From the IMG/VR virus record IMGVR_UViG_3300032278_002564, positions 1 through 21,695 of that record: 21,695 nucleotides of DNA; one strand, written 5' to 3'. Of the stretch, positions 1 through 8,103 are shown in pieces. Under the pieces are notes generated by a model, which worked only from the letters and a program-made list of their open reading frames with translations, did no database searches and was not told the DNA's origin. Position 1 is the stretch's first letter, and each line of letters starts with the position of its first letter. The position numbers were made by a program, and so were the translations under genes. Source of the DNA: a virus.

Positions 1-2
1 AT

Positions 3-197
3 TTTGTTAAAAAATGTAGTACATATAGAGATGAGATTTGTGATGATTTTGGATTTACACCAACTAACGTTGTTAGTTTATGTCTTGCATCATATGAAGA
101 TGAATTTTTCCTTGATCGCGACTCATCACCATATCCGACGGTAAATATAAGCATGGCCTTAACTAAAAAATTGGAAGGAACATATAATGTCAAATGA
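3..197 (+). CDS. C-terminal end of an unidentified protein (5' truncated by window)
   Basis: An open frame enters from the left edge and ends at TGA 195-197, leaving 64 visible codons. The other two plus frames have stops inside this stretch. The visible residues include two cysteines near the start (KKCSTYRDEICDD) and a soluble, mixed-charge tail. I do not recognise the family. Its last 11 bases overlap the start of the first radical SAM gene, so it is probably the upstream member of the same operon. A promoter-like GGTAAATA element lies inside its last codons. Confidence 0.6.
   Translation, partial: FVKKCSTYRDEICDDFGFTPTNVVSLCLASYEDEFFLDRDSSPYPTVNISMALTKKLEGTYNVK
138..150 (+). promoter_or_regulatory. 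GGTAAATA late-promoter-like element upstream of the radical SAM operon
   Basis: The 13-mer ACGGTAAATATAA ends 36 bases before the first radical SAM start. The same 13-mer occurs on the minus strand at 16167-16179, upstream of gp14. Its TAAATA core matches the downstream six bases of the T4 late promoter TATAAATA. It lies inside the end of the preceding gene, so transcription of the radical SAM genes could be boosted separately from that gene. The promoter role is inferred. Confidence 0.4.
173..179 (+). promoter_or_regulatory. Strong Shine-Dalgarno (GGAAGGA) for first radical SAM gene
   Basis: GGAAGGA is followed by a 7-base spacer and ATG at 187. This fixes the start of the radical SAM protein even though it lies inside the end of the preceding gene. 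Confidence 0.7.
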
Positions 198-1476
198 AAT
201 TATTGCTATTCATCGTTTTGGTTCAGAATTAACAAAACATATATTTGGGTGGGATTTAGGACGCCGATGTAATTATGACTGTAGTTATTGCCCAGCACAT
301 CGACATAATAATTATTCACCTCATGCTATGCTTGATGACTTATTTGATACATATAAAAAGGTATCAAGATATAAAGATGTTTTAAAAAATCGATCGTTAA
401 TTGATGATTTTGTAATTGGGTTCACTGGTGGTGAACCTGCCGCTAATCCAATCTTTTGGGATTTTTGTAATAAAGCAAAAGAATATGATAACGATATTCA
501 ACTTGGATTAACGTCAAATGGAACTATACCACGAAGGGTATATGAAAAGATTGGTGATTATATTGACACTATGACAGTTAGTTATCATTGTGAAGCAGAT
601 GATAAGATTAAACAAAATGTACAAGATGCAATATTTTATATCCATAGCAATACTGATACTTACATTAATGTTAATGTAATGTTTCATTCGGACGAAGAAT
701 ATTTTAATGAATGTTTGGAGTTATGTCGTAGGTTAGATAAAGGTAACGTTTCGTTTGTTCCGAGAATAATAGGAGAAATTGAATCAAGTGGACTTGATGG
801 AAAACCAATTGATAAAGAATTTCATAGTTATTCTGCGAGTCAACTTGAAAGATTAGATGAATATTATGTTGAAATGCGTAAGGGAAAAGCACCATCAAAA
901 GCATCAGTAAAAGTAAATCCACCAAAGGTTGATGATAAGCCAATAGTTGCTATGGCCGCGAATAAAACAAGAAACGAGATTGGCAGACCGTGTTGTGGTA
1001 AAGTATTTTTTAATACATTAACAGAGGAAAATTTTGATAATGTTGTTTCTGTAACACCTGCATTTCGTAGTGCCCTTGAGTGGAACGAAACACAGTTTTT
1101 ACGGACTAGTAAATTTAAAGATTGGTATTGTTTAGTACATTTATATTTGCCACATTTACAGCATGAAACAAGAATGATTTATGCTCATCAAACTTGTCAA
1201 GCAACAACTAATCGTCATCGTCAGGGACCGTTATGCACAATTGAAACATTTGATGAATACATTGATAAAATTGATGCAGGCAATATTCCAATAATGCAAT
1301 GTCCTAATATGCAATGTAATTGTGGTCTATGCACTCCAAAATCAAAGTATTTGCCAATAGTAGAAGAAATGGTTAAAGAGATATTTCCAATGAAGAAATC
1401 AATGGAAGGACAGCAGACTCGTCAGCGTCGGCAAGAAACAAAAAAAATAATGAGAGAATTACGTCAAGATGTTTGA
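187..1476 (+). CDS. Radical SAM protein 1 with C-terminal cysteine-rich (SPASM/twitch-like) region
   Basis: A 429-aa protein expected to cleave S-adenosylmethionine to a 5'-deoxyadenosyl radical. The [4Fe-4S] motif CX3CX2C is seen as CNYDCSYC (C28, C32, C35), and TGGEP at residues 80-84 is the SAM-binding motif. The C-terminal third carries further cysteines: C269/C270 and CPNMQCNCGLC at 372-382. These are likely ligands of auxiliary Fe-S clusters as in SPASM/twitch enzymes, many of which modify peptides. A basic tail of about 30 residues (KKSMEGQQTRQRRQETKK) follows. Its core resembles radical SAM protein 2 (LGRRCNYDCSYC versus LGRFCNYKCSYC), so the two are probably paralogs. It overlaps the upstream gene by 11 nt and the next by 8 nt. 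The substrate is unknown. Confidence 0.85.
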   Translation: MSNEIIAIHRFGSELTKHIFGWDLGRRCNYDCSYCPAHRHNNYSPHAMLDDLFDTYKKVSRYKDVLKNRSLIDDFVIGFTGGEPAANPIFWDFCNKAKEYDNDIQLGLTSNGTIPRRVYEKIGDYIDTMTVSYHCEADDKIKQNVQDAIFYIHSNTDTYINVNVMFHSDEEYFNECLELCRRLDKGNVSFVPRIIGEIESSGLDGKPIDKEFHSYSASQLERLDEYYVEMRKGKAPSKASVKVNPPKVDDKPIVAMAANKTRNEIGRPCCGKVFFNTLTEENFDNVVSVTPAFRSALEWNETQFLRTSKFKDWYCLVHLYLPHLQHETRMIYAHQTCQATTNRHRQGPLCTIETFDEYIDKIDAGNIPIMQCPNMQCNCGLCTPKSKYLPIVEEMVKEIFPMKKSMEGQQTRQRRQETKKIMRELRQDV

Positions 1477-1690
1477 TGAATTTGATGTGCGAGTATTACA
1501 AAAAGAAGCTGCAAGAGTTATTGCAACAATGGATGCTACTAGTAATAACATTTGGAAATTTAATAAGAAAGGCCATCATAATAGTATGAATTGGTACAAA
1601 GCAGTTCTTGAATGGTATATAGAGCAATATGGTGGTCTTCCTAGTAAAACAGGCCCGGGAAAAGATGTAACATTTATTATTGAGGACTAG
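1469..1690 (+). CDS. Small protein of unknown function inside radical SAM operon
   Basis: A 73-aa frame whose ATG overlaps the end of radical SAM protein 1 by 8 nt and whose stop lies 1 nt before the ATG of radical SAM protein 2. This tight packing argues for a real, translationally coupled gene. The N-terminal half looks helical and charged. The middle is rich in aromatic residues and Gly/His (NNIWKFNKKGHHNSMNWYK), and the tail is acidic. It has no cysteine, signal peptide or membrane segment. I do not recognise a family. Because small proteins between radical SAM genes are often substrates or carrier partners, it is a candidate for either, but nothing in the sequence proves this. Confidence 0.65.
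   Translation: MFDEFDVRVLQKEAARVIATMDATSNNIWKFNKKGHHNSMNWYKAVLEWYIEQYGGLPSKTGPGKDVTFIIED
1682..1686 (+). promoter_or_regulatory. Shine-Dalgarno GAGGA deciding the start of radical SAM protein 2
   Basis: GAGGA lies 5 bases before ATG 1692. A TTG at 1680 is in the same frame, but it would place this ribosome-binding site inside the coding region, so the ATG at 1692 is preferred. Confidence 0.6.
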
Positions 1691-1691
1691 T

Positions 1692-2852
1692 ATGTCTGAC
1701 TTAAAATGGAGCGAATATGATTTTACAAAAATCCCATATGAGGATTTAGTTCGTGTAGGACAACGAACTATGTTATATCGTGATATGTTTACGGTAAGTT
1801 GGTTGCTTGGTCGTTTTTGTAATTATAAATGTTCATATTGTTGGCCGTATGCTCGCAGTGATAAAAAAGATCACAGGCCTACGGAACTTTGTTTACGAAC
1901 TATAGATAGTATAAAGGAGCAAGCACGTGAAAGGGGATTTAATTCTTTTCATTTTAGTCTTAGCGGGGGTGAGCCTACTTTCCACCCTGGCTATTTGGAT
2001 ATTTTAGAATACCTATCAGATGATGTAGCAAATACAAATTATACAAGTTTGCATATGACTTCGAATTGTTCACGTAATATGAAATGGTTTGAAACATATG
2101 TTAAGCACGCTGCAAAGTTTCATCGAGCAAGTATTACAGCAAGTTTACATTCAGAGCACGTAAATACTATAGAAAAAATGCAACAGTTTGCTGATAAGTT
2201 AATGTTCTGCCAAACATGGGATGTACAAGTTACTATTAACATGGTTATGATTCCTGAATGGTTTGAACGAGATTGGGAGAATGCATTATTTTTTCATAAT
2301 CAAGGTATTAATGTTACATTAAAACCACAAAGTGATCCTACAGCAAGCAGAGTAGTAGATGGATATACTCCCGAAATGTTAGAAACATTACACAATGGGA
2401 TGCCACAACGAGCATATACAGAAGTAAAATCTGAAATAGAAAGACCTAAGCCGTCATTTGAGATTGATGCAGATAGAGAATTGCAAAAACAAACATATAG
2501 CCAAGGAGTTCCTCCTCATTTTCAAGTAGAATTTAGAGATAGCAAAGGTAATCCGTGGTTTATGGATCAAGCAGAACGATTTAATGCTTTTAATTTTAAT
2601 AAATTTAAGGGATGGGAATGTTCAAGTGGGATGCGTAGTATTATTATACGAGAACCAGATGGAACAATTAAACGCAGTTATTCATGTGAGGATGTTCCTT
2701 TAGGACAAATCGAAGTAGGGTTTAAATTGTTTGAAAAACCAATGCCGTGTATTAGTAAAAGTTGTGTTAGCAGTGCTGATAGTAAAATTCCTAAACGAGC
2801 GCCAGGTACTAAAATGTCATTGTTTCCTGGTGATAAATCTTTTAATGACTGA
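1692..2852 (+). CDS. Radical SAM protein 2 with C-terminal cysteines
   Basis: A 386-aa radical SAM protein. CNYKCSYC gives C43, C47 and C50, and SGGEP at 91-95 is the SAM-binding loop. The C-terminal region contains ECSSGM, SYSCED and PCISKSC, which would supply ligands for at least one auxiliary cluster. The section around residues 240-275 is rich in charge and may be an insertion relative to simpler radical SAM enzymes. The start is placed at ATG 1692, one base after the previous stop and 5 bases after GAGGA, rather than at the in-frame TTG 1680. Its N-terminal half resembles radical SAM protein 1. It overlaps the next gene by 8 nt, so it is likely cotranslated. The reaction is unknown. Confidence 0.85.
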   Translation: MSDLKWSEYDFTKIPYEDLVRVGQRTMLYRDMFTVSWLLGRFCNYKCSYCWPYARSDKKDHRPTELCLRTIDSIKEQARERGFNSFHFSLSGGEPTFHPGYLDILEYLSDDVANTNYTSLHMTSNCSRNMKWFETYVKHAAKFHRASITASLHSEHVNTIEKMQQFADKLMFCQTWDVQVTINMVMIPEWFERDWENALFFHNQGINVTLKPQSDPTASRVVDGYTPEMLETLHNGMPQRAYTEVKSEIERPKPSFEIDADRELQKQTYSQGVPPHFQVEFRDSKGNPWFMDQAERFNAFNFNKFKGWECSSGMRSIIIREPDGTIKRSYSCEDVPLGQIEVGFKLFEKPMPCISKSCVSSADSKIPKRAPGTKMSLFPGDKSFND

Positions 2853-4038
2853 GTTTTATTTTGATAATATTGAGTTACTTGATATAGAGTTAAGTAATAG
2901 GTGTAATGCTTCGTGTCCTATGTGTGCAAGAAATATACATGGTTGGTCTGTTAATCCTCGATTAAAGTTAAATGAATTAACGTTAGATGATATTAAAAAC
3001 ATTGATAAGAAGTATTTAGATCTATTAGATACTATTAATATAAGTGGTAATTATGGTGATCCTCTGGCTTGTACACAGATATTAGAAATTGTACATTATT
3101 TTTTAAATAATACTTCTGCCCGAATTATTTTGAATACAAATGGTGGAATTCGAAATACAAGTGTATGGGAAACACTTGGACAGTATTCGAAGGAATATTA
3201 TAATAATGAAAGTAAGTTAGAAATTAGGTTTGCTATTGATGGGTTAGAAGATACAAATCATATCTATCGTATTGGTGTACATTGGAAAATGTTAATTAAT
3301 AATGTTAATGCTTATATTAATGCTGGTGGTGATGCTACATGGCGATATTTAATTTTCTCTCATAATCAACATCAAGTTGATGAGGCTACTAAACTTGCAA
3401 GTACGTTAGGATTTCGTTCTTTTAAATCAGTTATAACTGGTCGATGGAGAGCTGATAGTTTTCCAGTACTTGATAAAGAAGGTAATTTTAAATATGATCT
3501 TTTTCCTGGTAATGTTGATATGAGTGAGTATAAGCAATTTGATCATCGTAAAAAAAGTAGTCTTAATATTGGAGAAAAAAGAAATATTACCAAATACGGA
3601 GTGTCTCTTCAAGCTCGAAAAGGATATGCATATTTGGGTAATGAAAGATTTAGTAATTATAAACTTGAGGATTGGAAAGAGCTTGTAGAAACGCCACTAG
3701 ATGGCCCCCAACCACTTCTTTCGTGTTATGCAGAAAAAGATAAGCGTGTTTACATAGATGCTAATGGATATGTTTTTCCGTGCAACTCATTAGGATATAT
3801 TTCTGGTTGGGCTAATAAGTATGATACATTTGGTAATCAAGTTGTCGATGCTATGCGTAAATATAGTAACACAAATATTAAAGAAGATAATTTGTCAACA
3901 ATATTAAATGGTGAATGGATTAAACATATTTGGAACACATGGCATGCACATACTATACAAGAAGGTAGGTTAATGATGTGTTCGTATACTTGTGGTAAAC
4001 AAGGTACACATAAAATGATAAAGGAACATAAATTATGA
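2845..4038 (+). CDS. Radical SAM/SPASM-like protein 3 (GNYGDP variant)
   Basis: A 397-aa protein. CNASCPMC gives the CX3CX2C ligands C20, C24 and C27. Where most family members have GGEP it has GNYGDP (68-73), a variant also seen in protein 5 of this window. The C-terminal part has YIDANGYVFPCNS and MMCSYTCGKQG, typical of the SPASM/twitch layout in which a glycine turn is followed by cluster cysteines. The open frame extends upstream to 2731. I chose ATG 2845 because it gives the conserved short leader before the Fe-S motif and an 8-nt overlap with the preceding gene. It is a paralog of protein 5 (6429-7619), with which it shares a perfect 34-nt repeat. Confidence 0.85.
   Translation: MTEFYFDNIELLDIELSNRCNASCPMCARNIHGWSVNPRLKLNELTLDDIKNIDKKYLDLLDTINISGNYGDPLACTQILEIVHYFLNNTSARIILNTNGGIRNTSVWETLGQYSKEYYNNESKLEIRFAIDGLEDTNHIYRIGVHWKMLINNVNAYINAGGDATWRYLIFSHNQHQVDEATKLASTLGFRSFKSVITGRWRADSFPVLDKEGNFKYDLFPGNVDMSEYKQFDHRKKSSLNIGEKRNITKYGVSLQARKGYAYLGNERFSNYKLEDWKELVETPLDGPQPLLSCYAEKDKRVYIDANGYVFPCNSLGYISGWANKYDTFGNQVVDAMRKYSNTNIKEDNLSTILNGEWIKHIWNTWHAHTIQEGRLMMCSYTCGKQGTHKMIKEHKL
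3238..3271 (+). repeat. 34-bp perfect direct repeat, copy 1
   Basis: These 34 bases inside radical SAM protein 3 are identical to 6843-6876 inside radical SAM protein 5. Both encode the same peptide DGLEDTNHIYR at the aligned position of the two paralogs, while the flanking nucleotides diverge at once. It is either a gene-conversion tract or a strongly constrained segment. Confidence 0.85.
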
Positions 4039-5885
4039 GTCAAGTATTTTGTCCAATGCCTTGGATTACACAAAGCACTCGTAACAATGGTGATATCAGG
4101 ATTTGCTGTCAAGCAAATGTTGGATTTGATCAGGGTTTAGCTCGTAAAGAAAGAGATATTACTGAGGCTTATAGTTCAATTACAACAACTTCATATTTTA
4201 ATTTAGATCCTGGGGCATATGTAGAGAAGGTGTTAAAGCAACATAACAGAGGTTGGAATACATACTTTGGTGAGCTTGATACTGATTTAACTTCTCATAC
4301 ATTTGATAGACATTTTGGGAGTTTAATGAATTTTTGTGTTAAAAGAATTGTTTTATTTAGAGCAGTATATGTTGATGAAATGCAACAGGTTATTACATTT
4401 ACTTTATTTCGAAATAAAACAGATGCTACAAAATATATTAAAGAAAGCGGAATTCAAAAGTTTCTTAATGATTTAGAAAGTAATGGATTTGATTGTACAT
4501 TTCTTAATAACGAAATGTCAAATGATGATGCAGATGGAATGGTTTCATTATTAAGAAATTTGCAAAAAGAAAAATCAAAGATTGTTTTGCGTAGTGACAT
4601 AAATTATGATTATGTTGATTATTGGGATTTGAGAAATGTTGCTGAAACATATAATGCTGGAACTGCTGATTTAGATGAAGCAAGAAATATACCAATGCTT
4701 AAAGATGCTCGCATTAAGATGTTAAATGGTGAATGGCCAACAGTTTGTAAAAGATGTGAAGATGAAGAAGCTGCTGGATTGCGTAGCAGAATGCAGTATG
4801 AGAATGAAAGATGGACACATCAAGGTGTATTTGATTTAAAAAAAGCAAAACAAGTTACAGCATCTGATGGTAGTATAGATACTTCAACTTTGCCTGTTGT
4901 ATATTATGATTTAAGATTTGGTAATTTATGTAATTTAAAATGTCGTTCGTGTGGTCCAACAGATAGTAGTGGATGGTATGAAGATCGTGTAAAGATACAT
5001 AGTCCAACATATATTGATACTGTTGGTGTTGTTAAGTTAGTAAAAAATGAAAAAGGCAAATATGAGCCTGAAAATGATATTTACGGATGGTATAAAAGCG
5101 AAAAGTTTTGGAATCAATTAGAAGATAAAATGTCTGATATTAAGCATTTGTATCTTGTTGGTGGTGAGCCAATGATGATTGATAAGCACTATGAATTTTT
5201 GCAAAAATGTATTGATGCTGGAAAAGCCGAAGATATAGTTTTAGAGTACAATACAAATATTACAAATATACCAGAACGAGCATGGAGTATATGGAAGTAT
5301 TTTAAAGAGATCCAGATTGGTGCATCAGTTGACGGCATTGGACCAGTTGTTGAGTATATGAGAAATCCTGCTAAATGGAAAATCTTAAATCGTAATATCC
5401 AGAGATTAGATAAAGCAGAAGGAAGTTTTAAATTATGGTTCGCACCAACTATTAGTATTTTTAATGGTAGGCATTTACCAGAAATGATTATTTGGGTGTT
5501 AGAACAACAATTTTCTAGATTTGCTGTTCAAACATGGAAAGCACCTGTAACACCTCATCCGTTGCATCATCCAAAATTATATAATTTAAAAATATTGCCT
5601 CAAGATGTAAAAAATGAGATTGAAGAATATTATGAATCTAGCAAACCAAGAATTAGAGAGTTAATCTATTCAGCAAATAATATAGGTCCAGCATTAAAAG
5701 AAAAAAAATATAATCTTACTACTAATATACTAGATCATTATGTAAAATTTATGAATGCCGACGACTGGAGTAATTTGCTCCCTCAATTTTGGCATATAAC
5801 AGATAAACTAGATTCAATACGAGATGAAACTTTAGAGAATTCTATACCTGATCTTTACGAATTAATTAAACATACACGACCATGA
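4035..5885 (+). CDS. Twitch-type radical SAM protein 4 with large N-terminal insertion
   Basis: A 616-aa protein, much longer than the related 361-aa protein at 16211-17296. It has the same N-terminal cysteine set (C6, C24/C25) and CKRCEDEE (C238, C241). These are followed by the radical SAM motif CNLKCRSC (C299, C303, C306) and GGEP (376-379). The gap between the CC pair and CxxC is 213 residues here but 37 in the homolog. About 175 extra residues (roughly 35-210), mostly charged and partly helical, are therefore inserted between the two auxiliary-cluster half-sites. A Shine-Dalgarno AAGGA (4021-4025) precedes the start, which overlaps the previous stop as ATGA. It is likely cytosolic. The substrate is unknown, and the insert may be a substrate- or partner-binding domain. 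Confidence 0.85.
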   Translation: MSQVFCPMPWITQSTRNNGDIRICCQANVGFDQGLARKERDITEAYSSITTTSYFNLDPGAYVEKVLKQHNRGWNTYFGELDTDLTSHTFDRHFGSLMNFCVKRIVLFRAVYVDEMQQVITFTLFRNKTDATKYIKESGIQKFLNDLESNGFDCTFLNNEMSNDDADGMVSLLRNLQKEKSKIVLRSDINYDYVDYWDLRNVAETYNAGTADLDEARNIPMLKDARIKMLNGEWPTVCKRCEDEEAAGLRSRMQYENERWTHQGVFDLKKAKQVTASDGSIDTSTLPVVYYDLRFGNLCNLKCRSCGPTDSSGWYEDRVKIHSPTYIDTVGVVKLVKNEKGKYEPENDIYGWYKSEKFWNQLEDKMSDIKHLYLVGGEPMMIDKHYEFLQKCIDAGKAEDIVLEYNTNITNIPERAWSIWKYFKEIQIGASVDGIGPVVEYMRNPAKWKILNRNIQRLDKAEGSFKLWFAPTISIFNGRHLPEMIIWVLEQQFSRFAVQTWKAPVTPHPLHHPKLYNLKILPQDVKNEIEEYYESSKPRIRELIYSANNIGPALKEKKYNLTTNILDHYVKFMNADDWSNLLPQFWHITDKLDSIRDETLENSIPDLYELIKHTRP

Positions 5886-6427
5886 TTATAGCAGGAAATA
5901 AAAACTATGGAGTTGCAGAAGGATTGTCAAATATATATCCAGATGCAATGTATTGTTCCCGAACAACTGGATATGATTTTGATAAGCAAGAAAGTATCCA
6001 TGCTTTTGCAAAAGAGAGTTGTGGGCATAATGAGATTATATTAGTTAGTGCATTATGGAGATTTCAACAAACTTTATTACTTGAAAAAGTGTTTAAAGAA
6101 AATAGTAATGAGAAACTAACTCCATTGATTGTTGTAATAGGAAGTACTATTGATCGTTATCACAAAGCATCTTCTTGGATATATGGAACTGAGAAAAAAA
6201 CATTAAGGCAATATGCTGATAGTCTTGCAAAGTGTGGTGTGTGGTCTGATTCACCAAAAGTTAGTTTAATTAGTTTTTGTACTTTAAGTAATAAACAGAA
6301 AGAACATCAAGGTAGGGTATGTATGGATATGGATCGTGCTGTAAGTTATATAAAATGGATAATTGATCAACCACGTGATTTGTGTATTAATGAAATTAGT
6401 ATAGACATGATACAAGGAGAACAGTAA
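5882..6427 (+). CDS. Short SDR-like (Rossmann) oxidoreductase-like protein
   Basis: A 181-aa protein starting by ATGA overlap with radical SAM protein 4. It begins MIIAGNKNYGVAEGL, resembling a glycine-containing nucleotide-binding turn. It then has an IVVIGS strand (S88) and YGTEK (Y101, K105), which fits the YxxxK catalytic pair of short-chain dehydrogenases, with the Ser about 13 residues before the Tyr as expected. Classical SDRs are near 250 aa, so this is reduced, and the canonical GxxxGxG is imperfect. It may be a minimal NAD(P)-dependent reductase or a non-catalytic homolog. Its place between two radical SAM genes suggests it acts on their product or supplies a partner. The family call is tentative. 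Confidence 0.55.
   Translation: MIIAGNKNYGVAEGLSNIYPDAMYCSRTTGYDFDKQESIHAFAKESCGHNEIILVSALWRFQQTLLLEKVFKENSNEKLTPLIVVIGSTIDRYHKASSWIYGTEKKTLRQYADSLAKCGVWSDSPKVSLISFCTLSNKQKEHQGRVCMDMDRAVSYIKWIIDQPRDLCINEISIDMIQGEQ
6414..6419 (+). promoter_or_regulatory. Shine-Dalgarno AAGGAG for radical SAM protein 5
   Basis: AAGGAG lies within the last codons of the SDR-like gene, 9 bases before ATG 6429, and supports that start. Confidence 0.65.
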
Positions 6428-6428
6428 A

Positions 6429-7619
6429 ATGTATGCAAATTTTGAATCAGTAAAAGAACTTCATATAGAAATGTCAAGTCGGTGTAATGCGGCATGCCCA
6501 ATGTGTTCACGCAACGAGTTAGGAGGAAGTACTAGACCTGATTTAAAATTGAAAGATTGGGATAAAGAGTTAATTCCAAAAGTTTTTGATTTACGATTTA
6601 AAAATTTAAGAAATGTTTTATTTTGTGGTACACATGGTGATCCTGCTGTTGTTCCTCATAGCTTAGATGCGGTTGAATATCTTAAAACAAATTTTAATAC
6701 TACTATAGAGTTTTTCTCAAATGCTTCAACTCGTAATAAAGATTGGTGGTATGAGTTAGGTAAATTATTACAAGGAGAAATAAAAGATGAGCATTCTTTA
6801 ATAAAACATTATAGAAAGAATGATATTGGAATTTTTAGTATAGATGGGTTAGAAGATACAAATCATATCTATCGTAGACAAACACATTGGAATGTTATTA
6901 TGGAAAATGCTGAAGCATTTATTCGTGCCGGAGGCAGGGCACGCTGGGATTTTCTTATTTTTAAACATAACGAACATCAAGTAGAAGAAGCAGGTAACTT
7001 GGCTATAAAAATGGGATTTAAGCAATTTCGTCTTAGAAAAACTGCACGATTTAATTATAGTCCAACAGGGCCTGAAAGATGGCCAGTATATAATAGAACA
7101 CCATATGGCACTCCGCAAGAGTTTGCATATTATTTAGAGCCTCCTAATGATCCTAGATATTATAATGAAGAAATTGATAAATTTGAAGCACTAAAAGAAA
7201 AGTATGGATCTGCTGAGAAATACTTTGATGCAGCTAAAATTAGTTGTTTATATAAAGATGAGTTTCATCGGATATATGTGAATGCATATGGACAAGTTTT
7301 TCCTTGTTGTTTTATTAGTAATGATGTATATCCTGGTTTAAATCCAATTAAAAAAGATACAATTAAGAAAGTATTTGATGTATATGGTAAAACATTTAAT
7401 GATTTATCTTTGCATAAATGGGAAGATATTTTAAGTCATGAATGGTTTGATTCAAAACTTGAAGAAAGTTGGGATACAAATTTAGAAGGTGGAAAACTTA
7501 TGAGATGTAGCCGTACATGTGGAAATGAATATTCTCCGATTATGTCTCAGAGTAAAGATACTAGTCTTTGCCATGACAAGAATGTGTATTATTACGGCTA
7601 TGGTAATGAACAAAAATAA
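6429..7619 (+). CDS. Radical SAM/SPASM-like protein 5 (GTHGDP variant), paralog of protein 3
   Basis: A 396-aa protein. CNAACPMC gives C19, C23 and C26, and GTHGDP (67-72) replaces GGEP. The C-terminal cluster-like region includes IYVNAYGQVFPCCF and MRCSRTCGNE, followed by a Tyr/His-rich tail. Residues 139-149 (DGLEDTNHIYR) and the following AGG...W...IF.HN.HQVEEA region align closely with protein 3, so the two arose by duplication. The start is set by AAGGAG 9 nt upstream and lies 1 nt after the preceding stop. The next gene starts inside its 3' end. The substrate cannot be inferred, although the SPASM-like arrangement is common in peptide-modifying enzymes. Confidence 0.85.
   Translation: MYANFESVKELHIEMSSRCNAACPMCSRNELGGSTRPDLKLKDWDKELIPKVFDLRFKNLRNVLFCGTHGDPAVVPHSLDAVEYLKTNFNTTIEFFSNASTRNKDWWYELGKLLQGEIKDEHSLIKHYRKNDIGIFSIDGLEDTNHIYRRQTHWNVIMENAEAFIRAGGRARWDFLIFKHNEHQVEEAGNLAIKMGFKQFRLRKTARFNYSPTGPERWPVYNRTPYGTPQEFAYYLEPPNDPRYYNEEIDKFEALKEKYGSAEKYFDAAKISCLYKDEFHRIYVNAYGQVFPCCFISNDVYPGLNPIKKDTIKKVFDVYGKTFNDLSLHKWEDILSHEWFDSKLEESWDTNLEGGKLMRCSRTCGNEYSPIMSQSKDTSLCHDKNVYYYGYGNEQK
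6843..6876 (+). repeat. 34-bp perfect direct repeat, copy 2
   Basis: Identical to 3238-3271 and in the same reading frame and aligned position of the paralogous radical SAM gene. Beyond the repeat only short matches remain, for example around ACATTGGA. Confidence 0.85.
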
Positions 7620-8103
7620 ATTTAAAAAAAAATTTATAGATTGGTTAACAAAGTTTGTTGCAAAACCTAATCCTGCTTTTAATAATTTGCCGGTGTGTCC
7701 GTATGCTTTAAAAGCATTTCAAGAAGATAAAATAAAATTTGAACATGTTGAATTAGGACTTTATGCAAAATTAGTATCATATATTGATAAATGGGATGAC
7801 AACTATGATATCATAGTTATATTTCTTGATCCAATATATCTTCCAAAAGCACTTCCTTCAATTATTGAAAATGCAAATAAAAGACTTATGAAAGCAGACC
7901 TTGTTGCATTAGAAGATCACCCAGGTATTCCGGAAATAATAAACAAAGTAAAAGTTAATTTTGGTAAATCGACAATAGTGTTTGTGCAAAGATTAAGTAA
8001 AATTAATGAAGCATCGGAACATCTTAAAAAGAATACAACATATTATGAACATTGGTCTAAAGAAAATTTAGATGATGTTGTTAATTGGAGATTTAAAGAT
8101 TAG
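7606..8103 (+). CDS. Conserved-looking protein of unknown function with N-terminal CPYA motif
   Basis: A 165-aa protein, last gene of the plus-strand radical SAM operon. The open frame extends to 7519, but ATG 7606 (or 7600) fits the compact operon, overlapping the previous gene by 14 (or 20) nt. It begins with a lysine-rich stretch (MNKNKFKKKF). LPVCPYALKA (C31) follows, then alternating hydrophobic strands (YDIIVIFLD) and DHPGIPE near residue 107. The single early CPYA and the overall size recall DUF1415-type proteins, but the match is weak and I do not assign it. The terminal 11 bases overlap the end of the convergent gene on the other strand. Confidence 0.6.
   Translation: MNKNKFKKKFIDWLTKFVAKPNPAFNNLPVCPYALKAFQEDKIKFEHVELGLYAKLVSYIDKWDDNYDIIVIFLDPIYLPKALPSIIENANKRLMKADLVALEDHPGIPEIINKVKVNFGKSTIVFVQRLSKINEASEHLKKNTTYYEHWSKENLDDVVNWRFKD

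Noticed and set aside
704-943. Reverse-strand open frame inside radical SAM protein 1
   Set aside because: It is the shadow of a well-supported gene; no motif, start signal or operon context is present.
187-1476. Queuosine-type (QueE) or other DNA-hypermodification radical SAM
   Set aside because: QueE-type proteins are smaller and have a different cysteine spacing (CX14CX2C as I recall). None of the companion genes (QueC, QueD, FolE, DpdA) is visible.
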